DNA of 64,000 bases from Kallipyga massiliensis ph2. Lineage in GTDB: Bacteria; Bacillota; Clostridia; Tissierellales; Peptoniphilaceae. Where the stretch lies: NCBI RefSeq assembly GCF_000311985.1, contig NZ_HE978585.1, positions 894,247 through 958,246 of the forward strand, written 5' to 3'. The position numbers and the translations under genes were made by a program. Each line of letters opens with the position of its first letter. Positions within the stretch are counted from its first letter, which is position 1. Of this stretch, positions 8,083 through 18,472 are shown piece by piece. The notes below the pieces were generated by a model. The model was not told where the DNA came from. It saw only the letters and a program-made list of their open reading frames with translations, and ran no database searches.

Positions 8083-8892
8083 ATGAAAGACTTTTATCAA
8101 GATAAAGAATGGGATATGGCGGATACCAAGCCCTTCCGACCTGTCCCCGATCCGGCTGAGGTCTACCGGGATACGGAGGAGATGATGGCTGAAGACGGGG
8201 ATGCCGGTTCCCTTAAGGACCGGAAGGACTCTTTCGACCGAGAGATGGAGGATGCCGCCCCTGACCAAGCTCAAGAAGTTATCTTCTCGGGAGAAGAAGA
8301 GGATGATTTCCAAGGACAGGAAAGCCTGAGGAATCCCGCCTATGAGATGAAAGAAAAAGCGGAAGACTCTTCCTTCTTTGTTGGCCTCCGGGACTGGATC
8401 CTCCCCCTGGTGGTGGCCCTGGCCCTGGCCCTGGTCATCCGGATGTTCATCGGTGGCCCGACCACGGTCAAGGGTCAATCCATGGAAACCACCCTTCATT
8501 CCGGGGACATCCTCCTGGTCTCCAAGATTCCCACCTATTCCGGCAGGTTCCAACGAGCAGACATCATTATCATGGACTCGCCTTCGGAAGCAGGTGAACT
8601 CTATGTCAAGCGGATTGTCGGTATGCCGGGGGAGACGGTGGAGATCAAGGATGGCCATGTCTTCATCAACAATAAGTTGCTCAAGGAATACTATATCCGC
8701 GACCTTCCGACGGGAACCTACAATGAAACGGTCTGGCAGCTCCGGGATGATGAGTACTTTGTCATGGGGGACAACCGGGAAGAAGGCGCCTCATCCGACT
8801 CCCGGCTTTTCGGGCCGGTGAAAGCCGACCAGATCGAGGCAGTCGCCCGCTTCCGGATCTTCCCCCTCTCCCGTATCGGGTCCTTTTATTAA
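8083..8892 (+). CDS. lepB: Type I signal peptidase with long acidic cytoplasmic N-terminus
   Basis: A 269-residue protein. Residues 1-~100 are hydrophilic and acidic, then one membrane segment (WILPLVVALALALVIRMFI) precedes the S26 catalytic domain. The nucleophile Ser is in KGQSMETTLHSGD and the general-base Lys in YVKRIVGMPGE; GDNREEGASSDSR is the conserved distal box. It cleaves signal peptides from exported proteins on the outer face of the membrane. The N-terminal extension is longer than in usual ~180-residue Gram-positive enzymes. The start at 8083 follows AAAGGGGTCTAT. A second, shorter signal peptidase gene follows directly. The gene symbol is generic. Confidence 0.9.
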   Translation: MKDFYQDKEWDMADTKPFRPVPDPAEVYRDTEEMMAEDGDAGSLKDRKDSFDREMEDAAPDQAQEVIFSGEEEDDFQGQESLRNPAYEMKEKAEDSSFFVGLRDWILPLVVALALALVIRMFIGGPTTVKGQSMETTLHSGDILLVSKIPTYSGRFQRADIIIMDSPSEAGELYVKRIVGMPGETVEIKDGHVFINNKLLKEYYIRDLPTGTYNETVWQLRDDEYFVMGDNREEGASSDSRLFGPVKADQIEAVARFRIFPLSRIGSFY

Positions 8893-8946
8893 ATCTGAAC
8901 CGTCTTTAACTATTCACCAATCTCCAATTTGCAATGGGGGTATCTT

Positions 8947-9489
8947 ATGTCCCATGAAAAAACACAAGAGGGAAAAAAAGAATTTCGCCTGATTGATGGG
9001 CTAAAAATCTTCTTCCTGGCCTTGATGGTCGCCTTCTTGATCACCCAATTTGTGATGAACTCCACCCTGGTGGAAGGATCCTCCATGGCGGACACCCTCC
9101 ACAGTGGGGACCGGCTTCTCGTGATGAAGCTGGGAACTTCCATCAACCGGCTCAAGCGGGGGGATATCGTCGTTTTTGACGCCCCGGGTGAAGACAAACT
9201 CTATATCAAAAGGGTGATCGCCTTTCCCAATGAATTTGTCCAGATCGAAGACGGCCTGGTCTATATCAATGGAAAGAGGTTGGATGAGCCCTACATCTCG
9301 ACAGCCTATACCTATACTTCCGGGCCCAAGGAGTGGTACATCCAAGAGGGTGAAATCTTTGTCCTAGGCGATAACCGACAGAGGGGGGCCTCTAAGGACT
9401 CCCGGGTTTTCGGCCCCATCAAAGCGGAGGCCCTGGAGGGCCATGCCATCTTCCGATACTTCCCTCTCGACCACATGGGCGCTTTTTAG
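8947..9489 (+). CDS. lepB: Type I signal peptidase, short form
   Basis: A 180-residue S26 peptidase with one N-terminal membrane segment (~residues 18-40), nucleophile Ser in [17 protein letters not shown], catalytic Lys in [11 protein letters not shown], and [13 protein letters not shown]. Size and layout are those of standard Gram-positive SipS-type enzymes. The start at 8947 follows TGGGGGT. It is only ~54 bp from the first signal peptidase, with which it probably arose by duplication and divergence. lepA starts 8 bp after it, so the three genes likely share a transcript. Confidence 0.92.
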   Translation: MSHEKTQEGKKEFRLIDGLKIFFLALMVAFLITQFVMNSTLVEGSSMADTLHSGDRLLVMKLGTSINRLKRGDIVVFDAPGEDKLYIKRVIAFPNEFVQIEDGLVYINGKRLDEPYISTAYTYTSGPKEWYIQEGEIFVLGDNRQRGASKDSRVFGPIKAEALEGHAIFRYFPLDHMGAF

Positions 9490-9497
9490 GAGACACC

Positions 9498-11309
9498 ATG
9501 AACTATACCAGCCAACAAATTCGAAATTTTTGCATTATTGCCCACATCGACCATGGGAAATCCACCCTGGCCGACCGGCTCATTGAAAAGACAGAAGCCA
9601 TCGCCAAGCGGGTCATGAAGGACCAGCACCTGGATTCCATGGACCTGGAGCGGGAGCACGGGATCACCATCAAGCTCAAGGCAGTTAAGCTTTTTTACCA
9701 GGCCAAGGATGGGCGGGAGTATGTCCTTAACCTGATCGACACCCCGGGCCATGTGGACTTTCACTATGAGGTTTCCCGGTCCCTGGCTGCCTGTGAAGGG
9801 GCCCTCTTAATTGTCGATGCCTCCCAGGGGGTGGAAGCCCAAACCGTGGGTAACACCTATTTAGCCCTGGAAGAGGACCTGGAAATCCTCCCGGTCATTA
9901 ACAAGATCGACCTCCCCGGGGCAGATGTGGACTTTGCCAAGCATGAGGTGGAAGACATTCTGGGCCTGGAGGCCGACGATGCTCCGGCCATTTCCGCCAA
10001 AAACGGGATCAACATCGAAGATGTCCTGGAATACATTGTCGACCGGGTGCCTGCCCCCCAGGGCGACCCGGAGGCCCCCCTCAAGGCTCTGATCTTCGAC
10101 TCCGTCTACGACCCCTACCGGGGGGTCATCCTCTTCGTCCGGATTGTGGACGGCCAGATTAAGGCGGGGGACCGTATCCGCCTCATGGCCACGGGCAAGG
10201 AGTATTCCGTGGATGAGGTGGGTTATGTGACGGAGGACCATATCCCCTGCAAGACCCTGATTACCGGGGACGTCGGTTATATCACGGGCTCCATTAAGAA
10301 CGTGTCGGATGCCCGGGTGGGCGATACCTTAACCCATGCGGACCGGCCGGCTGACCAGGCCCTTCCCGGTTATAAGAAGGTCATGCCCATGGTCTTTGCC
10401 GGCATCTACCCCACCGAGTCGGAATCCGTCAACTCCATCCGTGAGGCCCTGGAAAAGCTCCAGGTCAACGATGCCGCCCTGACCTTTGAAAAGGAGACTT
10501 CCGTGGCCCTGGGCTTCGGCTTCCGATGCGGATTTTTAGGCATGCTTCATATGGAGATTATCGAAGAGCGTCTGATCCGGGAGTTTGATCTGGATATGAT
10601 CGTGACGGCTCCTTCGGTGGTCTACAAAATCATGTTGAACTCGGGCAAGGAAGTGGAGATCCAGAACCCTTCCGACTTCCCCGACCCCACGGATATCCGC
10701 CACGTCAAAGAGCCTGTGGTTGACGCGGCCATCATGACCCCCAAGGACCATATCGGGGCCATCATGGAGCTCTGCGAGGAAAAGCGGGGGGTCTATAAAA
10801 CCATGGAATACCTGGATGAGCGCCGGGTGACTATCCACTATGAGCTCCCCTTAAACGAGGTCATCTATGACTTCTTCGATGCCCTCAAGTCCCGGACCAA
10901 GGGCTATGCCTCCCTGGACTACGACCTCAAGGACTACCAGGTTTCCGACCTGGTCAAGCTGGACATCCTGGTCAATGAGAAGCCTGTGGATGCCCTTTCC
11001 CTGATCGTCCACCGGGACAAGGCCTATGAGCGTGGCCGGTCCATCTGCGAGCGGCTGAAAAAAGAAATTCCTCGCCACCAATTTGCCGTCCCCATCCAGG
11101 CGGCTATCGGCGGAAAGATCATTGCCCGGGAGACGGTATCCGCCCTTCGGAAAGACGTCATTTCCAAGTGCTATGGGGGGGATATTTCTCGGAAGAAGAA
11201 GCTTTTGGAAAAACAGAAGGAAGGGAAAAAGCGGATGCGGCAGATCGGCAATGTCTCCATTCCCCAGACAGCCTTCCTCTCCGTTCTCAAGTACGATGAC
11301 GATGAATAA
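9498..11309 (+). CDS. lepA: Elongation factor 4 (ribosomal back-translocase GTPase)
   Basis: A 603-residue translation GTPase of normal length. G1 [14 protein letters not shown], switch 1 REHGITIK, G3 DTPGHVDF and G4 NKIDLPGAD are all intact. The C-terminal EF4-specific domain ends [22 protein letters not shown]4 binds the ribosome and can move tRNAs backward, helping under ionic or other stress. An AGGAGACACC site precedes the ATG. The start of hemW overlaps its end. Confidence 0.97.
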   Translation: MNYTSQQIRNFCIIAHIDHGKSTLADRLIEKTEAIAKRVMKDQHLDSMDLEREHGITIKLKAVKLFYQAKDGREYVLNLIDTPGHVDFHYEVSRSLAACEGALLIVDASQGVEAQTVGNTYLALEEDLEILPVINKIDLPGADVDFAKHEVEDILGLEADDAPAISAKNGINIEDVLEYIVDRVPAPQGDPEAPLKALIFDSVYDPYRGVILFVRIVDGQIKAGDRIRLMATGKEYSVDEVGYVTEDHIPCKTLITGDVGYITGSIKNVSDARVGDTLTHADRPADQALPGYKKVMPMVFAGIYPTESESVNSIREALEKLQVNDAALTFEKETSVALGFGFRCGFLGMLHMEIIEERLIREFDLDMIVTAPSVVYKIMLNSGKEVEIQNPSDFPDPTDIRHVKEPVVDAAIMTPKDHIGAIMELCEEKRGVYKTMEYLDERRVTIHYELPLNEVIYDFFDALKSRTKGYASLDYDLKDYQVSDLVKLDILVNEKPVDALSLIVHRDKAYERGRSICERLKKEIPRHQFAVPIQAAIGGKIIARETVSALRKDVISKCYGGDISRKKKLLEKQKEGKKRMRQIGNVSIPQTAFLSVLKYDDDE

Positions 11310-12498
11310 AGAAGAGAAACGAAGACAAAACAAAAAAGTCGCAGGAAAGAGCCTAGGCCTCTACCTCCACATTCCCTTTTGTGAGGAGAGGTGCTCTTAC
11401 TGCGACTTTTTAACTTTTCCCAAGGTCCCCTTCCTCCACCAGGGCTATGTGGATACCCTTTGCCGGGACATTGTCCTTAGCCGGGAGGAGGGAATTTTTG
11501 AGGGAAGGACTGTGGACACCATCTATATTGGAGGAGGGACCCCCACGATCTTGACCCTTCCCCAGTTGGATCAAATTTTGACCACCCTCCACAGCCTTCC
11601 TCTGGATATCAGGGAGTGGACCGTGGAGGTCAACCCGGGGACCCTGTCCGACGAAAAGTTGGGCCTCTTCATCCAAGGCGGGGTTAACCGGATTTCCTTC
11701 GGGGTCCAGACTATGGATCCCGGCCTACTCGCTTTTTGCAAGCGGACCCACCGGTCGGAGACCGTTTACCGGGATATGGACCGGATCAGGAGCCGAGGGG
11801 CCGGGGACCTGGCCATCAACATGGACTTTATCTATGGGATTCCCGGCCAGGAGACTAGCCATATTGACCGGGACCTGGCCGCCATCCGGGTTTTGGACCC
11901 CGACCACATTTCCTGGTATTCGCTTATTTTGGAAGAGAAAACTCTCTTGGATTTTTGGATCCGCCAGGGGAGGGCCAAGCCTCTTTCCCCGGACCGGGAA
12001 CTTATCCTGATGGAGAGGGCCTTCCGGGGTCTGGAAGACCTGGGCTACGACAGATATGAGGTCTCCAATTTTGCCCGGACCGGCAAGGTCTCCCTCCACA
12101 ATCTCAAGTATTGGACCGGACAAGATTACCTGGGCCTGGGCCTGGGCGCCTCCTCCTACCTGAACCACCGGCGGTTCAAAAAGGCCAGGGGAATAGGAAC
12201 CTATAGTAAAGAAATCAACCAGGGACGACCGGCCTGGACTGAGGAAGTCCGGACAGAGGACGACGATCTCTTTGAAGGCCTCATGATGGGCCTGCGAAAG
12301 CTTGCCGGGATAGACCGGGCCGCCTTCCGGGAAAGGATGGGGGTGGACCCCCTGGTCCGGTCCCGGGCCATTTTTGAAAAGGAAAAAGCCCTTGGGCTGG
12401 TGGATTGGACGGAGGAGACCCTCTTTCTAACGCCGAAGGGACTTGATCTTCAAAATGAGGTTCTTATGGACCTCATGGAAGACTTTCATCTTTCCTGA
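11302..12498 (+). CDS. hemW: HemW, radical SAM heme chaperone (formerly HemN-like)
   Basis: A 398-residue radical SAM protein. The 4Fe-4S motif is [11 protein letters not shown] (CxxxCxxC) at ~residue 30, followed by [10 protein letters not shown]. The extra Cys found in true HemN coproporphyrinogen oxidases is not seen, in line with HemW, which binds heme and hands it to target proteins. ATG 11302 is chosen because the family signature begins soon after; 11296 is an in-frame alternative, and neither has a strong ribosome binding site. It overlaps lepA by 8 bp and precedes the hrcA heat-shock operon, a common Firmicutes order. Confidence 0.9.
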   Translation: MNKEEKRRQNKKVAGKSLGLYLHIPFCEERCSYCDFLTFPKVPFLHQGYVDTLCRDIVLSREEGIFEGRTVDTIYIGGGTPTILTLPQLDQILTTLHSLPLDIREWTVEVNPGTLSDEKLGLFIQGGVNRISFGVQTMDPGLLAFCKRTHRSETVYRDMDRIRSRGAGDLAINMDFIYGIPGQETSHIDRDLAAIRVLDPDHISWYSLILEEKTLLDFWIRQGRAKPLSPDRELILMERAFRGLEDLGYDRYEVSNFARTGKVSLHNLKYWTGQDYLGLGLGASSYLNHRRFKKARGIGTYSKEINQGRPAWTEEVRTEDDDLFEGLMMGLRKLAGIDRAAFRERMGVDPLVRSRAIFEKEKALGLVDWTEETLFLTPKGLDLQNEVLMDLMEDFHLS

Positions 12499-12506
12499 AC
12501 CGGTGC

Positions 12507-12535
12507 TTGACAAAGGGGAGGGGAGGCTTTATACT
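12507..12535 (+). promoter_or_regulatory. Promoter of the hrcA-grpE-dnaK operon
   Basis: TTGACA (12507-12512) and TATACT (12530-12535) are separated by 17 bp, a near-consensus vegetative promoter. The CIRCE operator begins 5 bp downstream of the -10 box, so repressor binding would cover the transcription start. Confidence 0.85.
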
Positions 12536-12539
12536 ATTT

Positions 12540-12566
12540 TTAGCACTCAATGATATAGAGTGATAA
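12540..12566 (+). promoter_or_regulatory. CIRCE operator (HrcA binding site)
   Basis: TTAGCACTC, nine bases, then GAGTGATAA. The consensus right arm is GAGTGCTAA, so one position differs. The location just past the promoter fits HrcA autoregulation of the heat-shock operon. Confidence 0.93.
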
Positions 12567-12630
12567 CAAGAAAGAAAAAACTTGGCCCTGAGAGAAGAAG
12601 GGCCGGAAAAGCAGAGAAAGGAAGGACTGG

Positions 12631-13650
12631 ATGAACGAAAGAAAATACTTTATTTTGGGTGCCATCCTTTCCTCCTATCTCCAGTCCAAGGAGCCCCTGG
12701 GGTCGAGAACTTTGAAGCGCCTCTATAATATGGATATTTCCGCCGCTACGATTCGGAACGAGATGAGCGACCTGGAGGTCCTGGGTTATTTGGAAAAGAC
12801 CCACGTCTCCTCCGGTCGGATCCCCTCCCAAAAGGCCTATCGCTGGTATGTGGACCAGGTACAGGAAAAGGGATGGGTCCAGGATGAAATCCTCCAGCTT
12901 CCGGACAAGAGCTTGCTGAGCCGGACCGATGACCCCCAAAGCGTCCTGGACTCGGCCCTCAACCTTCTTTCGGATATCACCGGAACGGCAGCCTTCACCT
13001 ATACCCCTGGACGGGGGAACGACCGCCTGTCCATGATCCGCTTCCTTCCTATGTCTGACCGGGAGATCCTGATTCTAATGGTCTTCCACTCCAAGTTCGT
13101 CCAGACCGACCGGGTCCATCTGAAAGGGACCTACGCCATGGACCGGCTCTTCCGGGCCGAGGAGATTTTCCAGAACCTCTTGGAGGGAAAGAACTTGGAT
13201 GAGATCGCATCCTTCCTCCAGACAGGCCCCTTTTCAGGGACCTATGTCGCCGGAAACCTTCTGAGCGAGTTGGTTCCGGTGGTGAGGGACCGGGTGATGG
13301 CCCACAAGAAGCCCAACCTGGTCTTCAATGGTCTCTTCAAGCTTTTAGCCCTGGACGATTATGTTCCGGACAAGGCCATGGCCTTTATCCGGAAGCTCCA
13401 GGACGATCCGGACCTTTTGAACTTCCTGGCCGGCCTGGATGACCAAGACGGAATCCGGGTTTACATCGGTCAGGAGAACCCGGTGGATTGGCTCAAGGAG
13501 GCCAGTTTGATCATGGTCCCCTACCGGGTACGGGGGGACATCACGGGACGCCTGGGCGTCGTCGGCCCCATCGACATGGACTACCGACGGGTGATGAGCG
13601 ATGTTTATCGGATGGGACGCTATATTAATGCCATTACAGGAAGACAATAG
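12631..13650 (+). CDS. hrcA: Heat-inducible transcription repressor HrcA
   Basis: A 339-residue protein with an N-terminal winged helix (~residues 1-75, including SAATIRNEMSDLEVLGYL and SSGRIPSQKAYRWYV) and a GAF-like dimerisation core. HrcA binds CIRCE and is kept active by the GroE chaperonin in other Firmicutes, releasing the operator during heat stress. The gene is first in the hrcA-grpE-dnaK operon and follows its own CIRCE site. GAAAGGAAGG precedes the ATG. Confidence 0.96.
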   Translation: MNERKYFILGAILSSYLQSKEPLGSRTLKRLYNMDISAATIRNEMSDLEVLGYLEKTHVSSGRIPSQKAYRWYVDQVQEKGWVQDEILQLPDKSLLSRTDDPQSVLDSALNLLSDITGTAAFTYTPGRGNDRLSMIRFLPMSDREILILMVFHSKFVQTDRVHLKGTYAMDRLFRAEEIFQNLLEGKNLDEIASFLQTGPFSGTYVAGNLLSELVPVVRDRVMAHKKPNLVFNGLFKLLALDDYVPDKAMAFIRKLQDDPDLLNFLAGLDDQDGIRVYIGQENPVDWLKEASLIMVPYRVRGDITGRLGVVGPIDMDYRRVMSDVYRMGRYINAITGRQ

Positions 13651-13688
13651 ATAGAGAATTTTTCAAGAGATGAATGAAGGAGGCAGGG

Positions 13689-14297
13689 ATGACCAAGAAA
13701 AGAAATGAGGCGGAAAAGCTGAAGAAGAAAGTTGAGATCGAGGATAGCCAGGAAGAAAAGGAAGAAAGGAAGGATTCCGACCCGGACCGGGAAAGTCCAC
13801 AGAAGGATCCGGAAGATGAGGTTGTTGAAGCGGAGATTGTGGATGAGGAGGAAGACCAGGTCGTCCAAGAAGAAAAAACGGAGGAGTCCCCTGACCGGGC
13901 CCGACTGATCCGGCTCCAGGCTGACTTCGAAAACTTCAAGAGACGGACGGAAAAGGACCGGCAGGACACCATCAAGTACGCCAACGAGAAACTCATTCTC
14001 AAGTTGGTGGATGTGGTGGACAACTTCCACCGGGCCCTTGAAACGGAGAGGGAGGAGAAGGATTCCTTCTACGAAGGGATGGAACTCATCTTCGCCCAGC
14101 TGACGGATGTCCTGGAGGAAGAGGGGCTGGAAGCCATTGACCCGACCGGGGAGGCCTTTGATCCCAACTTCCACGACGCAGTCCTTTCGGAAGAAAGCGA
14201 AGAAGTCCCCTCCGGGCATGTGATCGAAACCATGCGGAAGGGCTATACTCTTAAGGGACGGCTCATCCGTCCGGCCATGGTCAAAGTGGCACAGTAA
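13689..14297 (+). CDS. grpE: GrpE, nucleotide exchange factor of DnaK
   Basis: A 202-residue protein with a charged, low-complexity N-terminus (~residues 1-65, rich in Glu, Lys and Asp), then the coiled-coil core with LQADFENFKRRTEKDR and the C-terminal beta domain (EGLEAIDPTGEAFDPNFHDA, GYTLKGRLIRPAMVKVAQ). It speeds ADP release from DnaK. The start at 13689 is set by AAGGAGG at 13677-13683; a longer frame from 13674 would overlap that site. It lies between hrcA and dnaK. Confidence 0.96.
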   Translation: MTKKRNEAEKLKKKVEIEDSQEEKEERKDSDPDRESPQKDPEDEVVEAEIVDEEEDQVVQEEKTEESPDRARLIRLQADFENFKRRTEKDRQDTIKYANEKLILKLVDVVDNFHRALETEREEKDSFYEGMELIFAQLTDVLEEEGLEAIDPTGEAFDPNFHDAVLSEESEEVPSGHVIETMRKGYTLKGRLIRPAMVKVAQ

Positions 14298-14380
14298 GGC
14301 AGAAGCAGAAAAGAATCCCCTGAAAAGGGGTCCAGATATAGAGACAATCAGGAAAATTAGAACCATTAGGAGGTTTTCTC

Positions 14381-16222
14381 ATGAGCAAGATTATTGGTAT
14401 TGACTTAGGAACAACAAACTCGGCTGTTGCCGTTATGGAAGGTGGGTCACCCACCATCATCCCCAACGCCGAAGGCAACCGGACCACCCCCTCCATCGTG
14501 GCCTTCACGAAAGAGGGCGAGCGCCTGGTCGGCGAAACCGCCAAGCGCCAGGCCATCATGAACCCCCACCGGACCATCGCTTCTATTAAGAGGGATATGG
14601 GTTCGGACCGGAAGGTTTCCATTGATAAAGATTATTCTCCGGAAGAAATTTCGGCCATGATCCTTCAAAAGCTGAAAGCGGATACCGAAGCCTACTTGGG
14701 CGAGAGTGTTAAGGAAGCGGTCATCACCGTACCGGCCTACTTCACCGATGCCCAGCGTCAGGCCACCAAGGACGCCGGACGGATCGCCGGTTTGGACGTC
14801 AAACGGATCATCAATGAGCCGACGGCTGCGGCCCTGGCCTATGGGATGGACAAGGAGACCGACCAATCCAAGATCATGGTCTATGACCTGGGCGGGGGCA
14901 CCTTCGACGTCTCCATCCTGGAAGTGGGCGACGGGGTCTTCGAAGTTCTGGCTACCCGCGGGAACAACCGCCTGGGCGGGGACGACTTCGACCAGGTCCT
15001 GATGAAGTACATCAACGATGAATTTATGAAGGACCATGGAGTGGACCTCCTGGCTGACCCGACTTCCGACCAGCGTTTAAAGGATGCGGCGGAAAAGGCC
15101 AAGAAGGAGCTCTCTTCTTCCATGACCACCACCATCAACCTCCCCTTCATCACGGCCGTCAACGGCCAGCCGGTCCACCTCAACATGGACCTGACCAGGG
15201 CCAAGTTTGATGAACTGACTGCTAGCCTGGTCAAGAAGACCGAGCAGCCGGTCATGGATGCCCTGAAGGATGCCGGCATCTCCGCTTCCGACCTGGACAA
15301 GATCCTTCTTGTCGGAGGATCCACCCGGATCCCTGCTGTCCAGGAGTCCGTCAAGCGCTTGACCGGCAAGGAGCCCCAGAAGGACATCAACCCGGATGAG
15401 TGCGTGGCCATCGGTGCAGCTATCCAAGGCGGCGTTCTGACCGGTGAGGTCAAGGACCTCCTCCTCCTGGATGTTACCCCCCTGTCTCTGGGACTGGAGA
15501 CCCTGGGTGGGGTCATGACCGTCCTCATCCCCAGAAACACGACCATCCCGACCAAAAAGAGCCAGGTCTTCACCACCGCTGCGGACAACCAGACCACCGT
15601 GGACATCCACGTCCTTCAAGGGGAACGTGAATTTGCCACCGACAACACCACCCTGGGTCGCTTCCAGCTGACCGGAATTCCGGCAGCCAGACGGGGCATC
15701 CCCCAGATCGAAGTTACCTTCGATATTGATGCCAACGGCATCGTCAACGTATCCGCCAAGGACCAGGGGACGGGCAAGGAGCAGAAGATCACCATCACCT
15801 CCTCCACCAACCTGTCCGAGGACGAGATCAACCGTCGGGTCAAGGAAGCCGAGCAGTTCGAGGCGGAAGATAAGAAGCGGAAGGAAGTGGTGGAAGCCAG
15901 AAACCAGGCGGAGACCATGATCTACCAGACCGAGTCCACCCTTAACGAAGTGGGCGACAAGGTCAGCGAGGAAGAAAAGAAGAAGGTCCAGGATAAGATC
16001 CAGGCCTTGAAAGAAGTCAAGGATTCGGACAATTTGGACGAGATCAAGTCCAAGTCGGATGACCTCATGGCTGAGCTCAACCAGCTTTCCCAGAAGCTCT
16101 ATGAGCAGGCGGGTGGCCAGGCTGGACCCCAGGGTCAGGCTGACCCCGGTCAGGCAGGCCATGATGACGACGTGGTCGATGCTGACTATGAAGTGGTCGA
16201 CGATGACGAGGCCGATTCCTAA
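14381..16222 (+). CDS. dnaK: Chaperone DnaK (Hsp70)
   Basis: 613 residues, normal length. N-terminal ATPase domain starts [20 protein letters not shown]; phosphate loop 2 [14 protein letters not shown], and [13 protein letters not shown]. The linker [15 protein letters not shown] leads to the substrate-binding domain. The C-terminal tail is acidic and ends [15 protein letters not shown]. It folds and refolds proteins with GrpE and DnaJ. TTAGGAGG precedes the ATG. A small CCCCT/AGGGG hairpin sits in the gap after grpE. A strong terminator follows, splitting it from dnaJ. Confidence 0.98.
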   Translation: MSKIIGIDLGTTNSAVAVMEGGSPTIIPNAEGNRTTPSIVAFTKEGERLVGETAKRQAIMNPHRTIASIKRDMGSDRKVSIDKDYSPEEISAMILQKLKADTEAYLGESVKEAVITVPAYFTDAQRQATKDAGRIAGLDVKRIINEPTAAALAYGMDKETDQSKIMVYDLGGGTFDVSILEVGDGVFEVLATRGNNRLGGDDFDQVLMKYINDEFMKDHGVDLLADPTSDQRLKDAAEKAKKELSSSMTTTINLPFITAVNGQPVHLNMDLTRAKFDELTASLVKKTEQPVMDALKDAGISASDLDKILLVGGSTRIPAVQESVKRLTGKEPQKDINPDECVAIGAAIQGGVLTGEVKDLLLLDVTPLSLGLETLGGVMTVLIPRNTTIPTKKSQVFTTAADNQTTVDIHVLQGEREFATDNTTLGRFQLTGIPAARRGIPQIEVTFDIDANGIVNVSAKDQGTGKEQKITITSSTNLSEDEINRRVKEAEQFEAEDKKRKEVVEARNQAETMIYQTESTLNEVGDKVSEEEKKKVQDKIQALKEVKDSDNLDEIKSKSDDLMAELNQLSQKLYEQAGGQAGPQGQADPGQAGHDDDVVDADYEVVDDDEADS

Positions 16223-16237
16223 TCGGAAAGATGCTGA

Positions 16238-16270
16238 CGAGGGCCGGAGCTTAGCTCCGGCTCTTTTTTC
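16238..16270 (+). terminator. Terminator between dnaK and dnaJ
   Basis: GAGGGCCGGAGC pairs with GCTCCGGCTC around TTA, followed by TTTTTT. It ends the CIRCE-controlled transcript before dnaJ. Confidence 0.88.
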
Positions 16271-16308
16271 TTGGAGAAGGCGGGAAAGGGGCTTTTCCCT
16301 CCCCGGGC

Positions 16309-16338
16309 TTGTGGATTTTTGCCGATTTCCCTTATAAT
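16309..16338 (+). promoter_or_regulatory. Separate promoter of dnaJ
   Basis: TTGTGG (16309-16314) and TATAAT (16333-16338), 18 bp apart. No CIRCE site is visible here, so dnaJ appears to be outside direct HrcA control. Confidence 0.6.
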
Positions 16339-16371
16339 GGGTAGATATGAGCCATGAGAAAGGAGCCTGTC

Positions 16372-17502
16372 TTGAAAGATCCCTACCAGGTGTTGGGCGT
16401 TGAAAAAAACGCCGACAAGCAGACCATAAAAAGAGCCTACCGGACCAAGGCCAAAAAATACCATCCGGACCTGAACCCCGGAAATGAGGAGGCGGCGGAG
16501 AAGTTCAAGGAACTTTCCTCGGCCTATGATATTTTGCAGGACGATGAAAAGCGCCAGATGTACGACCGCTATGGAGCCGCGGCTTTTGAAAACGGAGGGA
16601 TGGGAGGAGGCGGATTTTCCGGGGGATTCGGCTTTGATCCCACGGATATTTTCGGCGACCTCTTTTCCGACCTCTTTGGCGGGGGTGGCCGTCAGCGCCG
16701 CCAGGACCCCAACGCTCCCCGTCCGGGGGAGGATGTCCGTGTGGAGGTCAATTTAACTTTTAAAGAAGCGGTTTTCGGGACGACGAAAAAGATCAAACTC
16801 CGCCGCTTCCGGACATGCGACCACTGTCATGGAAAGGGGGCTGAGCCCGGCAGTGAGAAGAAGACCTGCCCCTCCTGCCAGGGGTCGGGGATGATGGCCC
16901 AGGAAGTCCGGACCCCCTTCGGCCGGATGGTCAACCAGACCACCTGCCCCCGTTGCCATGGGGAGGGCTTCATCATCGAAAAACCCTGTAAGGATTGCCA
17001 TGGCCAGGGCCGGGTCAAGAAGGAAACCACCATCTCGGTCGATATTCCGGCCGGGGTGGATGATGGCAATATCCTCCCCATCCGGGGCCAGGGTCATGAT
17101 GGGGTTAACGGCGGGGTGGCCGGGGATGTCTATGTCATTCTCCGTGTGGCCCCTTCGGAGGTCTTTACCCGGCGGGGATCCGACCTTTACTTAGACCTCC
17201 CCATCCGGTTCAGCCAGGCCGCCCTGGGCGACACCATCCAAGTTCCCGGCTTGGAGGATAAGCTCTCCTTTGACCTCCCGGCCGGCACCCAAACCGGCAG
17301 CCTGTTCACCATAAAAAAGGAAGGGGTTCCCAATGTCCGTTCAGGTCAGAAGGGGGACCTCCATTTCCGAGTCAACATCGTTACCCCCAAAAAACTCAAC
17401 AGCGAGCAAAAGGAAGCTCTCCGGGCTTTCCAGGCGGCCATGGGGGAAGAGAGCGAAGAGTCCCACAGCTTTTGGGACAAGGTAAAGGACATTTTTGACT
17501 GA
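16372..17502 (+). CDS. dnaJ: Chaperone DnaJ (Hsp40)
   Basis: A 376-residue type I J protein. The J domain holds KKYHPDLNPGN (HPD motif); then a Gly/Phe-rich stretch (~70-110), four CxxCxGxG-like zinc repeats (CDHCHGKG, CPSCQGSG, CPRCHGEG, CKDCHGQG) and the C-terminal substrate domain. It delivers clients to DnaK and stimulates its ATPase. The TTG start at 16372 is chosen because AAAGGAG lies at 16359-16365; an in-frame ATG at 16354 lies before that site and too close to the predicted transcript start. It heads a unit with prmA, mtaB and the HIT gene. Confidence 0.95.
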   Translation: MKDPYQVLGVEKNADKQTIKRAYRTKAKKYHPDLNPGNEEAAEKFKELSSAYDILQDDEKRQMYDRYGAAAFENGGMGGGGFSGGFGFDPTDIFGDLFSDLFGGGGRQRRQDPNAPRPGEDVRVEVNLTFKEAVFGTTKKIKLRRFRTCDHCHGKGAEPGSEKKTCPSCQGSGMMAQEVRTPFGRMVNQTTCPRCHGEGFIIEKPCKDCHGQGRVKKETTISVDIPAGVDDGNILPIRGQGHDGVNGGVAGDVYVILRVAPSEVFTRRGSDLYLDLPIRFSQAALGDTIQVPGLEDKLSFDLPAGTQTGSLFTIKKEGVPNVRSGQKGDLHFRVNIVTPKKLNSEQKEALRAFQAAMGEESEESHSFWDKVKDIFD

Positions 17503-18472
17503 TATGAGCCAAGACTATTTTTCCCTCCTGGTCATCTATCCCCGGGAGGACAACGACCTGATCAACCTCCTCTTCATGGAAGCAGGCATGATCGGGTCGG
17601 AGGTTATCGACCCTGAAACCATTGAAAGCTACCGGAAGCGGGCAGCCGAGTGGGAACTCTCCAACCGGGAGGAATTGCTCCGGGCCCAGGAGAAGGACCT
17701 GGGTCAGGAAATCCAGGAAGGCTTTATGGCCCAGAGAATTTTCTTCATGACGGACAAGAAGTCCCTGGCCAAATTGGACCGGGCGGAGCGCCAGGTCTAT
17801 GAGCAGTATGGGGAGACCGTCCTGATTATCGAAGAGGGAAGCGTTGACAACAGTCATTGGAATGAAACCTGGCGGTCCTTCTATAAGCCCCTGGATGTGG
17901 GCCGGACTATCCGGATCCTTCCCGCCTGGATGGAGGAAGAAGGAGGGGACAGGGAGGTCATCAAGATCGATCCCGGTATGGCCTTCGGGTCAGGCTCCCA
18001 TGAAACCACCCTGGTCTCCTTGGAATTTATGGAGGAAATGGACCTTAAGGACAAGGCCTTCCTGGACCTGGGAACAGGCTCAGGAATTTTAGCCATCTAT
18101 GCCGCCCTCCAAGGGGCCGGTCCCGTGGAGGGGACGGATATCGACCCTGATGCCATCCGGACCGCTCGGAAGAATGCCGGAATCCAGGACCGGGACCTGG
18201 ACATTGCTTTTTATGTCTCTGATCTTTTAGACCGGGTGGAGGGGACCTTTGACCTGGTGGCAGCCAACCTCCTCTATCCTCTTTTAGTCCGTCTCCTCCC
18301 GGACTTCCACCGGGTCCTCCGGCCAGGTGCCGGGATCATCCTCTCCGGCCTTTTGGCTGACCAGGCGGAAGCCATTCGAACCCAAGCTGAGGGCCTGGGC
18401 TACCGGGTCCTTGAAGACCGGGTCAAGGGGGAATGGGCGGGACTTGTTTTAGAATGGACGGGACGGGAATGA
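17495..18472 (+). CDS. prmA: Ribosomal protein L11 methyltransferase
   Basis: A 325-residue methyltransferase: N-terminal L11-binding region, then the SAM-binding fold with FLDLGTGSGILAI (motif I) and the family's DPGMAFGSGSHETT before it. AANLLYP replaces the usual NPPY-like ANI-L motif of PrmA. It trimethylates L11. A TTG at 17495, 5 nt after AAAGGA, is the preferred start and overlaps dnaJ by 8 bp; ATG 17504 is possible. The next gene starts within its stop codon (ATGA). Confidence 0.93.
   Translation: MTDMSQDYFSLLVIYPREDNDLINLLFMEAGMIGSEVIDPETIESYRKRAAEWELSNREELLRAQEKDLGQEIQEGFMAQRIFFMTDKKSLAKLDRAERQVYEQYGETVLIIEEGSVDNSHWNETWRSFYKPLDVGRTIRILPAWMEEEGGDREVIKIDPGMAFGSGSHETTLVSLEFMEEMDLKDKAFLDLGTGSGILAIYAALQGAGPVEGTDIDPDAIRTARKNAGIQDRDLDIAFYVSDLLDRVEGTFDLVAANLLYPLLVRLLPDFHRVLRPGAGIILSGLLADQAEAIRTQAEGLGYRVLEDRVKGEWAGLVLEWTGRE

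Noticed and set aside
14298-14380. Second CIRCE or promoter before dnaK
   Set aside because: Only a small CCCCT/AGGGG hairpin and the ribosome binding site are present.
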